Assembly: GCA_034336665.1 (NCBI GenBank)
Contig: CM067590.1
Coordinates: 5,678,459-5,742,458 of the forward strand
DNA from: Luscinia megarhynchos
Lineage: Eukaryota > Chordata > Aves > Passeriformes > Turdidae
Reading direction: 5' to 3'
Length of the DNA: 64,000 nucleotides
Part shown: positions 19,001 to 31,457 of the stretch, one piece after another
Layout of the letters: the number at the start of each line of letters is the position of its first letter
Position numbering within the stretch: the stretch's first letter is position 1
The notes under the pieces: model-generated
Seen by the model: the letters and a program-made list of their open reading frames with translations, nothing else
Databases searched by the model: none
What the model was told of the DNA's origin: nothing
Made by a program: the position numbers and the translations under genes

Positions 19001-22000
19001 GTGCCTCCCCCGCTGTGCAGTTGCAGCCTGTGAGAGCCATAAGCACTGAAGTGCAGAATGACAAAATCCTGAAAGCAGGCACTGCTGGCATGTCCTGAGG
19101 CAGGGACTGAACCCTGTGCATCCTCCAGTGAAGGGAGCAGCCCAACAGGAGCTGTGCTGACCTGCAACTCTTCCTGCCCATCAGCCTTGCAAATGCCTTT
19201 GCTGCCCAGGCCTCTCTAGAGCAGTGTTACTGTTTGGAATCTGTCATTTGCCCCATTTCATATAAAATAGATGTAAGTTTTAGTCTAGATTTTATGTAGC
19301 AATTATAACTAAACTTTTGAATTCCTGATAGAACCTGAGATGATTATGTGTGGTTAACCTCAAGGACAGAAGTGCTGTAACTGCTGTTGTGATTTTAAGC
19401 AGTTGTCACAAAATTACTGATGAACTGAAGGAAACATTCTCCTCCAGTTCCTAAAGAGAGAACAAGGGACAAGGAGCAGTACTGGCTCAGGAAATAAAAG
19501 TACAAACAGATCAAACTTACCTTCTAAAGCACTTTTCTGAAAAAAGGAGAATGCACCAAGCTTGTGTAGTGTGGCTTAAACAGTGATTTCTTTGTTTGAA
19601 GCTTTGAGAGCTTTAGTCCTGTTTTAGCTGAAAGCTTTTTGGGATTGGATTTGAGAGTTGTGGGAGGGGAAAGGTAAACTTCAGTTCTGGACTGTTTTCA
19701 ATTTATTTCCTCCCAGTTTTTCTTGTATTTCCCTGCAGACAAATCAGACAAGGCCTGTGTCCAGAACGAGGAATGCAGCCTAAACAAAACATTGCAAACT
19801 GAACTCAGAGTTTTGCAGCACAGGTACCAATTGTGGAGTTTCACTTGAGGATTGAGGAGGGAACCTGTAGCAGTCAGGAGTGGGCAGAAGTGAGACACTG
19901 GTACAGCTGGCTGGGATCAGTGAATCTTCTCTCTGGCTGAGCGTGGGGATGCTCTCTGTTGCTGTCTGCTCTGGAGCCCTCCAGAGCAGGGTGGTGAGTC
20001 ACAGGCTGCCTTTGGTGGTGCCTTTGCCAGAAAGCTCTTTGAAGGCTGGATGTTCTGAAGAGATTTGTGATACAGCTAGGTTGAAAAACATAAAGAGTCA
20101 AGTTAAAGTCCAGATCAGATGTCTCCTGGGAGCTGAGTGTGCTGCTCTGAGCAGTCAGGGAGCAGAGCTGCTGCATGTGCTGGGGGTTTGTTCCAGCTGC
20201 ATTCACCCCCAGGCAGAGTTGTTATTGTATAGCCCTGTAAATGTTTTAGGAACCAAGAAGGAAAACACTGGGAAGAATGCAAGTTCTTCTGACCTGGGCT
20301 TCACAATCCTGACATAATGTTTTGCATCCTCCTGAGTCGAGCCCTTCAAGGGACTTCCCAGTTCCATGTGGGCACTGCAGTCTTGACCTGTGCATGTGTT
20401 CCTGCTGCACTACAATTCTATTTCCTTAGGTACTGCACACAGCTGGAAAATCCATTTGTTCTGAACAACCTGCAGCTGCCTGGCAGGTGGCTGTGCAGGG
20501 TTGGGGAGCACTCGAGCTTTGACCTTGCTGCAGAGGCTGCCTGTGTTTAAAGAGGAGCTCACTGGAGCAGCAGGGCTGGGAGCAGAAGTGTCTGCTGCTG
20601 GTGTTTTGTGAAGCACGTGGGTGCAGAGGGATGTGAGAGGCACCAAGGCTCTGGTCCCTGCAGCACTGCAGGGCTGTGCTTGTGTCTGCTGGGTCAGCTG
20701 TTGTCCCCAGTGACAGGCAGCACTCTGGAAGAATTGTTTTGTAGGCATGATAAGCATTTTTTTTCCACCCTGGTTCGTGGTTTCAGTTTCAAGTCTTTCT
20801 AGTGCATCTTTCTTTCCCTGGAAAGAGTGACAAAATGCAGAGGGAGGTGGGTGCAGAGACTGTGTAGTTGCATTGTGTAGTGAGTTGTGCTGCTGTTCAC
20901 CTCTAAAAGCTGATGTCTGTTGAATCCTCAGAGGAGTAGCAGGTGTTCCTCGTGTCCCAGCTGGTTTTTGGTTGTTCCTTTATGAAAGTCATTATTAAAA
21001 TGACTGAATTTTGATTGGAGATACTCTCTGCAAAGAGTTTTCTTCTAATGTTGCAATTCATTTTTTCCAGATGTTGGTAATTAAAGTGCAGTAAACTTTC
21101 ATATGGGCTTGTGGCAGATAGCAAGTCTCAGAAGAGCTGAGATAACTTTGTTCATTTTGGCATTCCAGCTGTAACATACAGCCTAATCGTTCCCAAGCAC
21201 AGCAAGAAAAAAATTGTCCTTTCGGCTTCTTCTTTTTATACTGATTTTTTTCTCAATATCCAAGCTTGAATCTTTTACTTCTTTTTGAATATTGAGTAAC
21301 TTTATTAGGCAATGAAGAAAACTTGTTTGACAAACAGTAGGTGAACAACATGATGGGTACCCTGAAGTCCAGGGAGCCCTGCTGTGTCAACATGAGCCCC
21401 ATGCCTTTGGCCTTGTTTAAAAGTTAGGGTTCTCACCTGCTGGGAGCCCTCCAAGCCCCACAGGAGCTTCTTCTTTGCCAGCCAATAGTTCTCCATTGCT
21501 TCAAGACATGGAGATGAAGTGAAACTACATTGTGTTGATCTACTATGGGTGATCCAATATGCGGAAGTTTTGAAGAGGAGGGATGTATGTGGATGTTGGC
21601 TTTGGAAAACAGCAATTATTGATCACCAAGGCTTGCCTGCAGTGTTTTACTACCAGTGGGGAATAGAAGCCAGATCCTGGCAATGTGGTCTTCTTGGAAA
21701 AAATGGAAGTGGAAGATTATCTCTTCATCTGTGTCTGCAAGCCCATTTGCCATAATCTAAAGTCTTCAGAGATCTTCTAGAAGATGTTTAAATAGTTTCT
21801 TGGTATAGGGAAGTTAAGTTTGTTTGTCCCCAGCAAGCAGCCAGTAAGTGAAGCCTTGAGTTGCCACTGACTGCTGCTGTGTTTTTGGAATAGTGGAGAG
21901 GCAGCCCAGCCAAGTCTGGCTGTGGTCACATACAAATGTGACAAACACAGGAGTGGAGAAAGAAGCTTCAGAGGACACAGCCTGACCTCCTCCTGGGTGC

Positions 22001-24513
22001 TACAGGGTTAAACTTGGAGCATGTGCTTTTAAACTCAGCCCCAGGGTTGAGGCAGGGGCGCCTGGAGTCAGCCCAGAGCTTTTGCTGTTGAAGGTGTAGG
22101 AGGAGTTTCCTGGTGTGGAGCTTTATCAGAAGGTTCACAAGCTCCCAGAATGTTATGCTTTGATTATTTTTTTCCCTGGCTTTTTGGGGTTTGTTTTGAG
22201 CCCAGGGTCAGGGCTGTCTCCTGGCTCTGATCCACAGCATTGCTCCGCTGGCATCCTCTGAGGAGCAAGTCATGGCTGAAGTTTTTACAGCATCTCCTTT
22301 AGCTGCAACTCCCAACCAAATGTTGCAGGAGGGGCAGGAAATAGGGAAGCTCCTGGGAGAGTGAAATGCTTTCCCAAATTTTAAAATGTTTTAGGAGCTG
22401 TGGCATGGCATCAGATGTTATTTTGAATGTTGAGGTTTATGCCATAAATGCTGTGTCACTTCTCACTGGACAGGGCTCCTTGCACCTTGACTTTAGGGCT
22501 GTTGTGTTCAGATGACTTCTGAGCATAGGACTAATGAGATTTCTTTCCAGACCCTGAGCAATGGGAAGAGTTGCTGGTGGGTCAATTGTGGGCAGATCCT
22601 GTGCTGGCTTTTTGGGTACTTTTAAGGTGTTACATAGCAGACCTGCAGGGTAACTTTGGGGAGTCAGTTGATGTATGAAATTATGTATTTTTATTAAAGA
22701 ACAAAATAATACTGTGGTTTTCCAACCCTCAGCAGAAAGTACATTTAAGCAAACAAAACTGAAAACAAAGCCCTGCACAGTTTGGGACCAGTTCTTGGGG
22801 GATTTTCTTTGCTGTTTTTGTTTTGGACTTTTTTCTTTAGATTAATCCACTTATACAACCTTTTGACAGCAGGGAGCACTTCAGGCCACACATCACATCC
22901 CATCTGTGTGTATCTCTGGTGGCAGTGTCTTAGGAGTGTGATCACTTGAGTGTGAGGGTCTAGAGGCCAGATGTAGATGTACTCTGCCAGTGACAGGTAC
23001 ATCAGGGAGGCTGGTGCCTCAGGAGGCACAGCTGGTGCTGGAAGTACGTGCTGCACACCTGGGATTGAGCCTGGGCCACGGGAAGGTGTGCATTGGCTGC
23101 AGGAGATGGGGTGTGTGGGAGCAGGTGCTTAGATGGTGCAGCAAGCAATTCTCTCAGGAAAGCAGACATCTCTGGAGATGGAGAGAGATGTTCAAATGGT
23201 TGTAGGGCCCAGGATTTGGGAAATGCAGTTTTAGTGGTGAAAGGAAAGCACTGGTGTTTGGAAACGTCCTTTACCAACTGAAAACCTTCAGTTCACTGGA
23301 GACATTGGAAATGACAAAACTCCGGTGTCTGCGTGCCCACAGTGGCTAAAATGGCTTTGGAAAGCAGGGTCAGAAAGTCCCCAGCCTGCAGATGGGTGGG
23401 TCAGCTAGCTACACAACCTGGGTGTCTGGTGACACCAGGGGTGAGGTGCCAGGGCTCAGCTGCAGGAATCAGCTGGGCTGCCCAGTGAGAGGAGCAGACC
23501 TGGCCTCTGGCAGCCTCCCCTGTCGGGTTTTTCCTCGGTGGAGAAGTCCCAGGGAAGCCTGGTGTGAACACTCTGCACCCAAAGCAGGTCCAGCTGGTTC
23601 TGGTTCAGTTTGCTCTGGCTCCTACCAAAGCTGCAGGATTGCTCCAAGGCTTTGGCCTGTTTGGGATATTCATCAGAGGACAGGCCATGAGCAGCACAGC
23701 AGAGCCAGGACCTGCCCCTGACAGTCCCTGTTACTGCCATCATTTGGCTGAAGCCTTTCCTGTTGTCTTTCTCATCTTGACTGTGTTTCTCCCTTTGTGG
23801 CTTTGATCCAGGCATTCATCTGGCCTGCTGTGGTTTCCATGTCTGGAAGAAATAACTGCTTTGTCCATCTTCATAGTCCAGGAGAGCAGAGCTGGGAGAG
23901 CCTTTAGCTCCTTGACTCTTGCTGACTTCTGCTGGGCACACTCGTTGCCTTTGGATGATACAAACTGGATTGCAAGTATCACTGCAGTGTGGGAGGACTG
24001 ACCAGGGGAAGTGTCTTGCAGGCTTGTTTCACTTAAGCCGTGGAGCAGGATCCTGCACCAGCACCCCAGTCTCTGCCTTGGAGCAGTGACAGAGCACAAG
24101 CTGCTCTGCAAGGAACTGGCTCATTTTGCTGCACGTGTTTGAGTTTTGGAATTCTAGTGCAGAATTCACTCCTCTGAGACAGCTTTCCACAAACAGGGTT
24201 TGGCTTTTTTCAGTTTGAGAATTTTCTACAAACTCAGCCCTTTATATTCTGGATCTGCTCAGAAGCTGAGGATGCAAAATGTTGCTGAGAAGAGACTTCC
24301 CATTTATTACTTATGTCTGACTGTGGCAGCAGAGGGAATGTTGATAATAAACCTAGTGTCTCTGAGAATTTTTAAAAAATGTGGACAAGAAATGTATCCC
24401 CAAGGAATGGGCTCAGAAAACACAGGTGCTTAGGAAAAAAAAAGTCTGTGGTTCAAATCAGCTCTTTGGGTCTTGTTTCTCACCCTGGGATTTCAATGTT
24501 TCTGCTGTAAACG

Positions 24514-24890
24514 GAGCTGGGGAAGGGGCTGGAGCACAGATCTGATGATGGGTGGCTGAGGGAGCTGGGTGTTCAGGAAGGGAGGCTGAGGGGGACCTTG
24601 CTCACTAAAACACCATGAAGGGAGAGTTCAGCCAGGTGAGGGTCAGTCACTTCTCCCAGGTAACAAGTGACAGGAAGAGAGGAAACAACCTCAGGTTGTA
24701 CTGGGGAGGTTTAGGCTGAGAAAATTCCTTTATGGAACAGGTGGTCAGGCACTGGCACAGCTGCCCAGGGCAGTGGTGGAGTCCCCATCCCTGCAGGGAC
24801 TTTAAAGCTGTGTGGGTGTGGCACTGGGGGAGCAGTTGGACTCGATGATTGCAAAGGCTGTTTCCAGCCCCAGTGGTTCTGAGAACACTG
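24514..24890 (+). mobile_element. CR1 LINE 3' fragment, plus orientation
   Basis: The sequence follows the CR1 3' region in order: gaagggaggctgaggggga, cttctcccaggtaac, ggggaggtttaggctgaga, aggtggtcaggcactgg, gtggtggagtccccatcc, and ttggactcgatgattgcaaa near the 3' end. It is degraded and non-coding. Confidence 0.85.
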
Positions 24891-27499
24891 GCTTGGCTGC
24901 ATGGGCTGTTGGTAATTGAGAGGAGGCTGTGTGTTGATGGGCTGATCCTTCAGGGACCAGGGCAGGGACTGGCTTGGCTGCACACCACATGCATGTTCCA
25001 CGGGGTATGGAGCTGGGACCTGAGTGCACTGCAGATGTTGTCTTTGGATTTCAGTTGCTTCTTTACTAACCATGAAAATCTCGCTGTTTTCCTTTGTATT
25101 TGCTGAATGGCATGAGTCAGATGCTAAAGCAGTGACTTCAGGTCCCACCCTGGGCTGGACCCCGACAAGGAAACACCACATAACTGGTACCAGAAACCCA
25201 CGAGTTTCCTGGGAACGGCAGGGTGGCCATGGGGCTGCTGTGTCTGTCAGATGTGCAGCACAAAGAGCCTCAGTCTAAATACTCCCAGGACACAGTCAGC
25301 GAGGGCACTTTTATTCCACTGTGCAGAATGGACTTTTTCCTCTGGACTTTAAAATAAACAACATTTTGGCCGAACAAATGGAACTGACCTTTTTATTAAA
25401 AGCATATATCTTCTCATGCTTGTTTCAGTAAGAGGTTGTTAATTTTAAAGAATTCCTTAACTTGCAGAACAGCTGACTTAAGTAATTCCAATAGTATTTA
25501 TCATCTTACTTTTTGCTCCTTGAAGTTGGAGAGTTTGTAGCCTTTTTTTTTTTTTTTTTTGAGGAAGAGAACTAAGAAAAGTACCTCTTTGCACAGGTGG
25601 AGAGAGAGGCTGAGTCTATTAAGTTAATTTTTAAGTTGATTAAAAGATTCATGTTCATTTTGAAGAAGATTGACCTGCCCACAAGCTCAAGCTTATTCCT
25701 GCTCAATTACAAAGGAAGGATTACAGATAGTTATCAAGAGCAGCTATAAAAAAAAGAGATTACAAAGTCTTCTATTAGAAATTAGAAGCTATTCTGTAAA
25801 GTGAGGGGATGCAACCAAGGTTGTCACCGGTTCTGAGACACCAGTGAAGGGTTCTCTCTGTTGAATGCATGTGAATAAGGAAGCTGTCCTTGGTTGTGTG
25901 AGTTGCTTAATTTCCAAGATGTGAAAAAGCACTTGTGCTTACCAAAATCAGTGTTTTCAGGGCTCCAAGGATCATTTTCTTGTACCAGCTTTTTTGTTTT
26001 TTCCTCTGTAGTGTGGCCAAGCCTCTAACCAGGAACAAGCCATTATTGGCTTAGTTGTACCTGACAGAACTGTAGTTTCAGGGGAATGATTGACTCCTGT
26101 TGTGCTCAGAGATCTCAAAACAAAACAAGGCTTTCCTTGGATGGAATGGTGAAGGTTTGTTTGCCTGCTCCTACCTCCAGGATCGAGGTCCCCCCACTCC
26201 CCCAAAATTTAACAAACCTAATTGTTTTCATATATCTTATTTGGGGTTGTGGTTATTTTATTTCCTTTTATTCCTTCCCTTTTTTCCTTCTCATTGCTTT
26301 CATTTGAACTTCTCTTGTGGACTTATTTCATCTTGAAATGCAGCCACCAGGATGAGGCAGCACTCCAGCTCTGCTCCCAGCAGCGCTGCGCTCGGGGATT
26401 ACTGTGCGTGCCTTACATAAGGCAGTTCTGTTTACAGACACAGGGATTTTGGTTTTACCAGCAGTACAATGTTGCTGGATTGTGTTCCGTGTGACTCACT
26501 GTAACCTCAGCTCTTTATTTCTGCACAGCTGCCTCTCAGGGACCAGGTTAAAGGCGATTGACAAAACCAGGATTTTTCTAAATCTGTGGAGCATACCTGA
26601 TTTTGGGGATGAGATGCCTCTGCCAGGGAGGAATGTGGCTGTTTCTGGCAGCTTGGGTGAGCTGCTGACCTGCCTCAAAGGCAGAGCTCTCCTGTCCACG
26701 TGGCTCACCAGAGCCAGCTCCTGGTTTGCTGTGTTGGGCTTTTCTCTGCATCTTCTCTCCATTTTTTGCATTTTCTGTTTGGTCCGTATCTTCCCTTTGC
26801 TGGGTAAATGTTGAAGGTGTGCTGGTGTGCTTTCTGTTTGCAAGTGGCTCTTGCAAAAGTCGTGAAGGGTCTGAACAGCTGAAAGGGGAAGGAAGGAGGC
26901 AGGCTGGCCTGCTGCCCTTCCCAGGGAGGACTTTTGGTGCTTTTGGGAGGTTGATACCCACACATTCACTGTTGCATGTACCACAGGGGATACAGAAATG
27001 GGAGGATGTGCATTTCTTTAATGAAATAAAGAGAAACAAGATCAAAGATGGGATGGGGAAGCACTTTGGGCTTGGATGGTCTTTGCAGTGCTCAGAAAGC
27101 TCCTGAAGGCAGCTGAGTGGGGCCTCCTGAACCCAGCCACATAAAGTGATTATGTGCCCTGTTCAGGTGAAATTTTGCTGTATTTATGGAGAGTATGAAC
27201 ATAAGTTTTCAGGATAGCTCTAGCCAGCACAGCACAGGCCCCGTAGGGGCTTCTGGTTGCCCTTCCCATCTGTGTGCCAGCACATTGAGTTTGAAAGGCT
27301 TCATCAGGTTAAAGGGTGATTGCCAGGAATTCTCTCTGGGAAAGGCAAATTTGCAATTCTGATGGTAAGTTATATAAGTAGAACACTTGGAGCCTTAATT
27401 GTATGGCAAGGCAGCCTGGCAAAGCCTACTGGAGGGGCCAGAAGAGTCACAAAAGGCGAGTTTGTTGGAGCGGGGTGGAGGATGGCGAGGGGTCGGGCA

Positions 27500-27800
27500 T
27501 GGCTCTGGGCCATGGGCCCTGGGTTCTGGATCCTGGGCCCTGGGTTCTGGGCCCGGGTTCTGGATCCTGGGCTCTGGGTTCTGGGCCTTGGGTTCTGGAT
27601 CCTGGGCCCTGGGCTCTGGGTTCTGGGCCTCGGGTTCTGGGCTCTGGGCCCTGGGCTCTGGGTTCTGGATCCTGGGCCCCGGGTTCTGGGCCTCGGGTTC
27701 TGGATCCTGGGCCCCGGGTTCTGGGTTCTGGGCCTCGGGTTCTGGATCCTGGGCCCCGGTTCTGGGCCCTGGGTCCCGGGTTCTGGGTTCTGGGCCGCGG
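27500..27800 (+). repeat. CTGGGTTCTGGATC minisatellite before MARCHF2 coding exon 1
   Basis: Units combining TGGGCCCTGGGT and TCTGGATCC, with GCCTCGGGT variants, repeat with a basic step of about 7 bases and composite units of 21-42. The array stops at the candidate branch point of the next exon (gctctgac, A at 27807, 19 bases upstream of the exon). Open frames on both strands are repeat by-products. Confidence 0.9.
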
Positions 27801-27825
27801 GCTCTGACTGTGGCTGTCGCTGCAG

Positions 27826-27866
27826 GTCTCCCGTGCCGGGCCCGGCGCTGAGGGCTCGGAGCTGCC
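27826..27866 (+). other. MARCHF2: 5' UTR part of first MARCHF2 coding exon
   Basis: The acceptor gtcgctgcag (AG at 27824-27825) precedes 41 untranslated bases and then the ATG in the context gctgccATGA. Confidence 0.7.
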
Positions 27867-28042
27867 ATGACGACGGGCGACTGCTGCCACCTGCCCGGCT
27901 CGCTGTGCGACTGCCCGGGCAGCGCGGCGCTGGCCAAGGCGGTGGAGGAGTCGGCGCTGGGCCGCCCGCAGTACATCACGCAGGTGACGGCCAAGGACGG
28001 CCGCCTGCTCTCCACCGTCATCAAGGCGCTGGGCGCCCAGAG
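27867..28042 (+). CDS. MARCHF2: MARCHF2 coding exon 1 (N-terminus)
   Basis: This exon encodes residues 1-58 plus two bases of S59 of the membrane RING-CH ubiquitin ligase MARCHF2. The start at 27867 gives [16 protein letters not shown], identical to the mammalian N-terminus as I recall it. [12 protein letters not shown] follows near the exon end. The donor is CAGAG|GTGAGG. All 58 codons end in G or C by my count, an extreme value for a gene whose next exon has about 46%. The cytosolic N-terminal segment precedes the RING. The minisatellite lies immediately upstream of the acceptor. Confidence 0.96.
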
Positions 28043-31000
28043 GTGAGGCTGAGGGGCGCGGAGAGCTGCGCGGGGAGGGAGTGGGCCGGGGCGGGGGTGC
28101 CCGTGAGGCGCTGTCCCGGGCGCCGGGGCCGCACCGGGGCTCCGCGCTGTTCTGGGCATGTTGGAAGGGCTGGCAGCAGAGCACAGCCCTTTTTCCAGAA
28201 CATCCGTGCAGTAACGGCGTGGTGTTGATCTTCACCCGCACGGAGCGGCGTGTTTGTGCTGCTGGAGCTACAGCATCCAGCTCTCGCTGGAGGGGACACA
28301 CGCAGCTTCGCTGGCTCAGGCTCCTCCTGATGTGACTTCTCGCCGTTTATTTTGAGCATACTCCAGAGCAGAGGACATTTGGCAGCGTTGTTCGGTCCAG
28401 CTACTGAGAGCGGCCGCATTTTGTGTTCAGAAATCCTGTCTGAACTGCTGTTACATTTTTTCAATGAGTTTTGTCAAACATTTATGCAGTGTGGAAGCAG
28501 CGATTGCAGACCTGGAGGAGGGATACAGGGAAGCTGGAAGAGTGAGAGGTGAACATAATTGCTGCACCCGGCAAACCTGGAGCAGTCAATAAGAATCTGA
28601 AAGTAACTGAGCTTGTTCTTTGGCAGTAGATAATCTAGGTCAGAAGTTGCTTAACCCTTTAGAACTTGTGGAATTGTAATAATTGTGTGGGAAAACTGCC
28701 TGGAAACAGGTTAAAAAACCCCAACAAGATTCCTCATGTTTCTACACGGACACCAGTTTTGTTTCTTTTGGTGGTGGATTTCAGTGCCTTCCTTGTCCCC
28801 AGCACTTAGTACAGCAAAGCCAGGATCAGCATTACTGCATTGGAGTGTTGGATTACTGATATGGTGTCCTCAGCCTGCTGGGAAACTGTGTCTGGATGTG
28901 TATAATGTGGGAGTGTGAGCATGCCCCCACCCTGGGGGAAGAAAGGAAGGAAGGAAAATGAAGTCTGATAAGAATTTTTTTCATGCACTGTCAGCATTTT
29001 TTTTTCATTTTGGATTGTTTCTTGGTAGCCAAGGTTATAGTAATGCTCTGGAAATATGAAACTTCTCAAACAGGAAGAGAACGGGTGAAATATCTTAGAG
29101 ATGCTTTTCTTAGGAAGTGACAGATGCATGAGAGTGCTGGAGGCTGTGGGGATTGTCTCTGTCTGTGTCACTAGGCTCTGATGCAGGCTGTTCTGGTATA
29201 GCATTTTATGGCAATAAATGCTACAGAATCACCAAATAATTCAAATTGGAAGGGAATTCTGTAGGATGTGTGATCCAGCCTCCTTTTAGAGCAAGCCTGC
29301 TCAGAATCTTGTCTGATGTAGTTTCCATCTCTGAGATGGTTTCCACCACCTCCCCAGATTCCTGTTGCACGTTTTGCAGGGATTGTTTTGGCTAAAGAAG
29401 TCCCCTCAATAAAAGATATGTAAAAAGGAGGAGAGAACATGGGTTCACCAGTGATGTTTGGCAGAGAGAAGGGATGGTATCCATTGGGTATCATTTCCTT
29501 CACAGCCCTAAATATGAATGAAAGTCCAATTGGGATGCAACCAGCTAAATATTGAATTGAAAGTGGCAGAGGTTTGCTGTGGCACACACAAAGAGGAATC
29601 TTACTCCTTCTTTAGTGAGCTGACATGCACTTCCTTGCTGGCTCTTCTCTTTCCTTCCTGTCCCACCAACCTGTTTCCCCAGCACGCTCCTTTTCCTTGA
29701 GCTGTGCTCCCACGCCTCACTCTTGCTTTCTGTGCAAGCTAATGGAAGTGGTGCTGCTGCTTTTGAAGACAGCTAAGTGCTTGCTCTGACTGTTGTGTTG
29801 CAATCCCACAAACTTCTGCAGTCAGGTGGAGTTTCTTGAAGTCAGAATAGCAGTGCAGTATGAACTGTGATGTGGGTTCAGTGTGGCTTTTGTTCTGTCA
29901 GCAGTACCTAGAGAAAGGTGGTATCTGATACCTCTCTCCTGGACTTTGAGAGGGCCTACAAGAGGGTCTTTGAAATGAAGATGTTCCTTTTTCACCCTCT
30001 CTTGCACCCCCAAACTGGCATGTCAGAGGATGTAAGAGGAAAACTGTGTGAAAGAAATGGAAGGTGGGAAGTGAGATACTAGTGAGGGCCTGGTTTCCAT
30101 GGTCCAGGGAAGGCAGTCCTGCCTGGGCCTCTGCTGTCCAGCATTTTGTTGCTAAATTATCTCAGTGATTGGTGGATGCTGAAGAGATGAACTAAACTGC
30201 TGAGAACAGCAAACTTTGGTGTCTAGAGCCATGTGGGGCTTCCCAGGGGGCCCAAAACTTGCTCATCATGGGGCTGGCATGCGTGGCACGGGGCTGCTGA
30301 GAAACCAGCTGGGTGCCCCATCCCTGTGAGTGTTCCAGGCCAGGTTGGCTGGGCTTTGAGCAAGCTGGTCTAGTGAAGGGTGTAGCACTAATTGCTGACA
30401 GTCAGTGGTGCCAGCTGAAGGGTGAGGAATACCTTGGGCACAGAATTTGAGTGTGATGAGCAGCTCAGCTCTCCGGTTCTGTGAGGTTCTGTGTGGTTCT
30501 GTAGCTGGAGCTCGTGCCAAGGAGGTGTTGCTCCTGAGGCACCAAAGCATTCCTGCAGGCACTGAGAGGCCAAGAGCAGCAGAGCAGTTGTTGCTCTGGG
30601 GAGAGTGTGGAGAGTTACTGTGCAGGGATGGGCAGAGGGTTTGTATTCTGGAGATCTTGGTCTGGGTGCCTGCTTGCTGTGCAATATGTTATGTTCTTGG
30701 AGATGAGCTTCCAGGGTCAGATATATTGAGATATTGCTGTTCTTGTGCAGCTCCTGCTGAGCCAAGGTGGGCTGGGAGTGGGTGGGTGGGCTGGTAAATG
30801 TGCCCTGGTTGCCAACCTCCTGAGTGGCTGCAGGTGGCTGGGGCGTGCTGTGGCTGCTGTGGGTCATTTGGCTTTGCTTTGGGCTTTTGGATTTGCATGA
30901 GTGCTTCAGGCTTGGTGTTGAGTCCAGCCCCTGCCTACTGTCAGCAGAGCTGAAGGCTGTGGGATGTGTGCTGCAGTCACTTCTGGGGCCACTTCTGGGG

Positions 31001-31261
31001 CCAGCTGAGCTGGCCAGGCTGATGTGCCATCTTCTCGTGTTGTTATGGGTCTTCCAGATTTTAAATTATCTAAAATGTCCTGAGCAGCTCCGTGGTTCCC
31101 TGAGACTGCTGTCTTATTGCAGCAGACTGCTGGCATGCTGTGCCCCACTGCCTGCTGTTCTTGTGCCTTTCTGGGGCTTGGTGGGACCAGACTCTGTGGC
31201 TCTGTTGTTCTGCCTGCTCTGACTGTGATTTCATTTTGTTTGTCTCGTTCTGCCTCTTTAG
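28043..31261 (+). other. MARCHF2: MARCHF2 intron 2
   Basis: This intron of about 3.2 kb has a GTGAGG donor and a ctctttag acceptor (AG at 31260-31261). It holds a probable decayed CR1 piece at about 29222-29390. Nothing else is recognised. Confidence 0.8.
29222..29390 (-). mobile_element. Decayed CR1 fragment, minus orientation (probable)
   Basis: The + strand shows agaatcaccaaataattcaa, ttggaagggaattct, gtgatccagcctcc and later catctctgagatggtttccaccacctcc. These follow in order the reverse complement of a CR1 3' end. Divergence is high and the limits are approximate. Confidence 0.5.
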
Positions 31262-31457
31262 TGATGGTCCCATCTGTCGAATCTGTCATGAAGGTGGAAA
31301 TGGGGAGGGACTGCTTTCCCCATGTGACTGCACAGGAACACTGGGCACCGTGCACAAGAGCTGCCTGGAAAAATGGTTATCCTCCTCCAACACAAGTTAC
31401 TGTGAGCTCTGCCACACAGAATTTGTTGTAGAAAGAAGACCAAGACCTTTGACAGAG
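31262..31457 (+). CDS. MARCHF2: MARCHF2 coding exon 2 (RING-CH domain)
   Basis: This exon encodes the last base of S59 and residues 60-124. It carries the complete C4HC3 RING-CH zinc-binding set: C64, C67, C80, C82, H90, C93, C106 and C109. This is the E2-binding module that transfers ubiquitin. Recognisable stretches are [34 protein letters not shown] and ELCHTEF. The end is PLTE|GTACCA at 31457. Only about 30 of 65 codons end in G or C, unlike the other three coding exons. No zinc ligand is missing, so the ligase should be active. Confidence 0.97.

Larger units (their letters stand above)
15697..27825 (+). other. MARCHF2: MARCHF2 intron 1 (presumed)
   Basis: About 12 kb lies between the CpG island and the first coding exon. 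It contains a CR1 fragment at about 24514-24890, a run of 20 T at about 25541-25560, and a minisatellite at 27500-27800. I see no coding exon or RNA gene that I can support. Confidence 0.6.
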
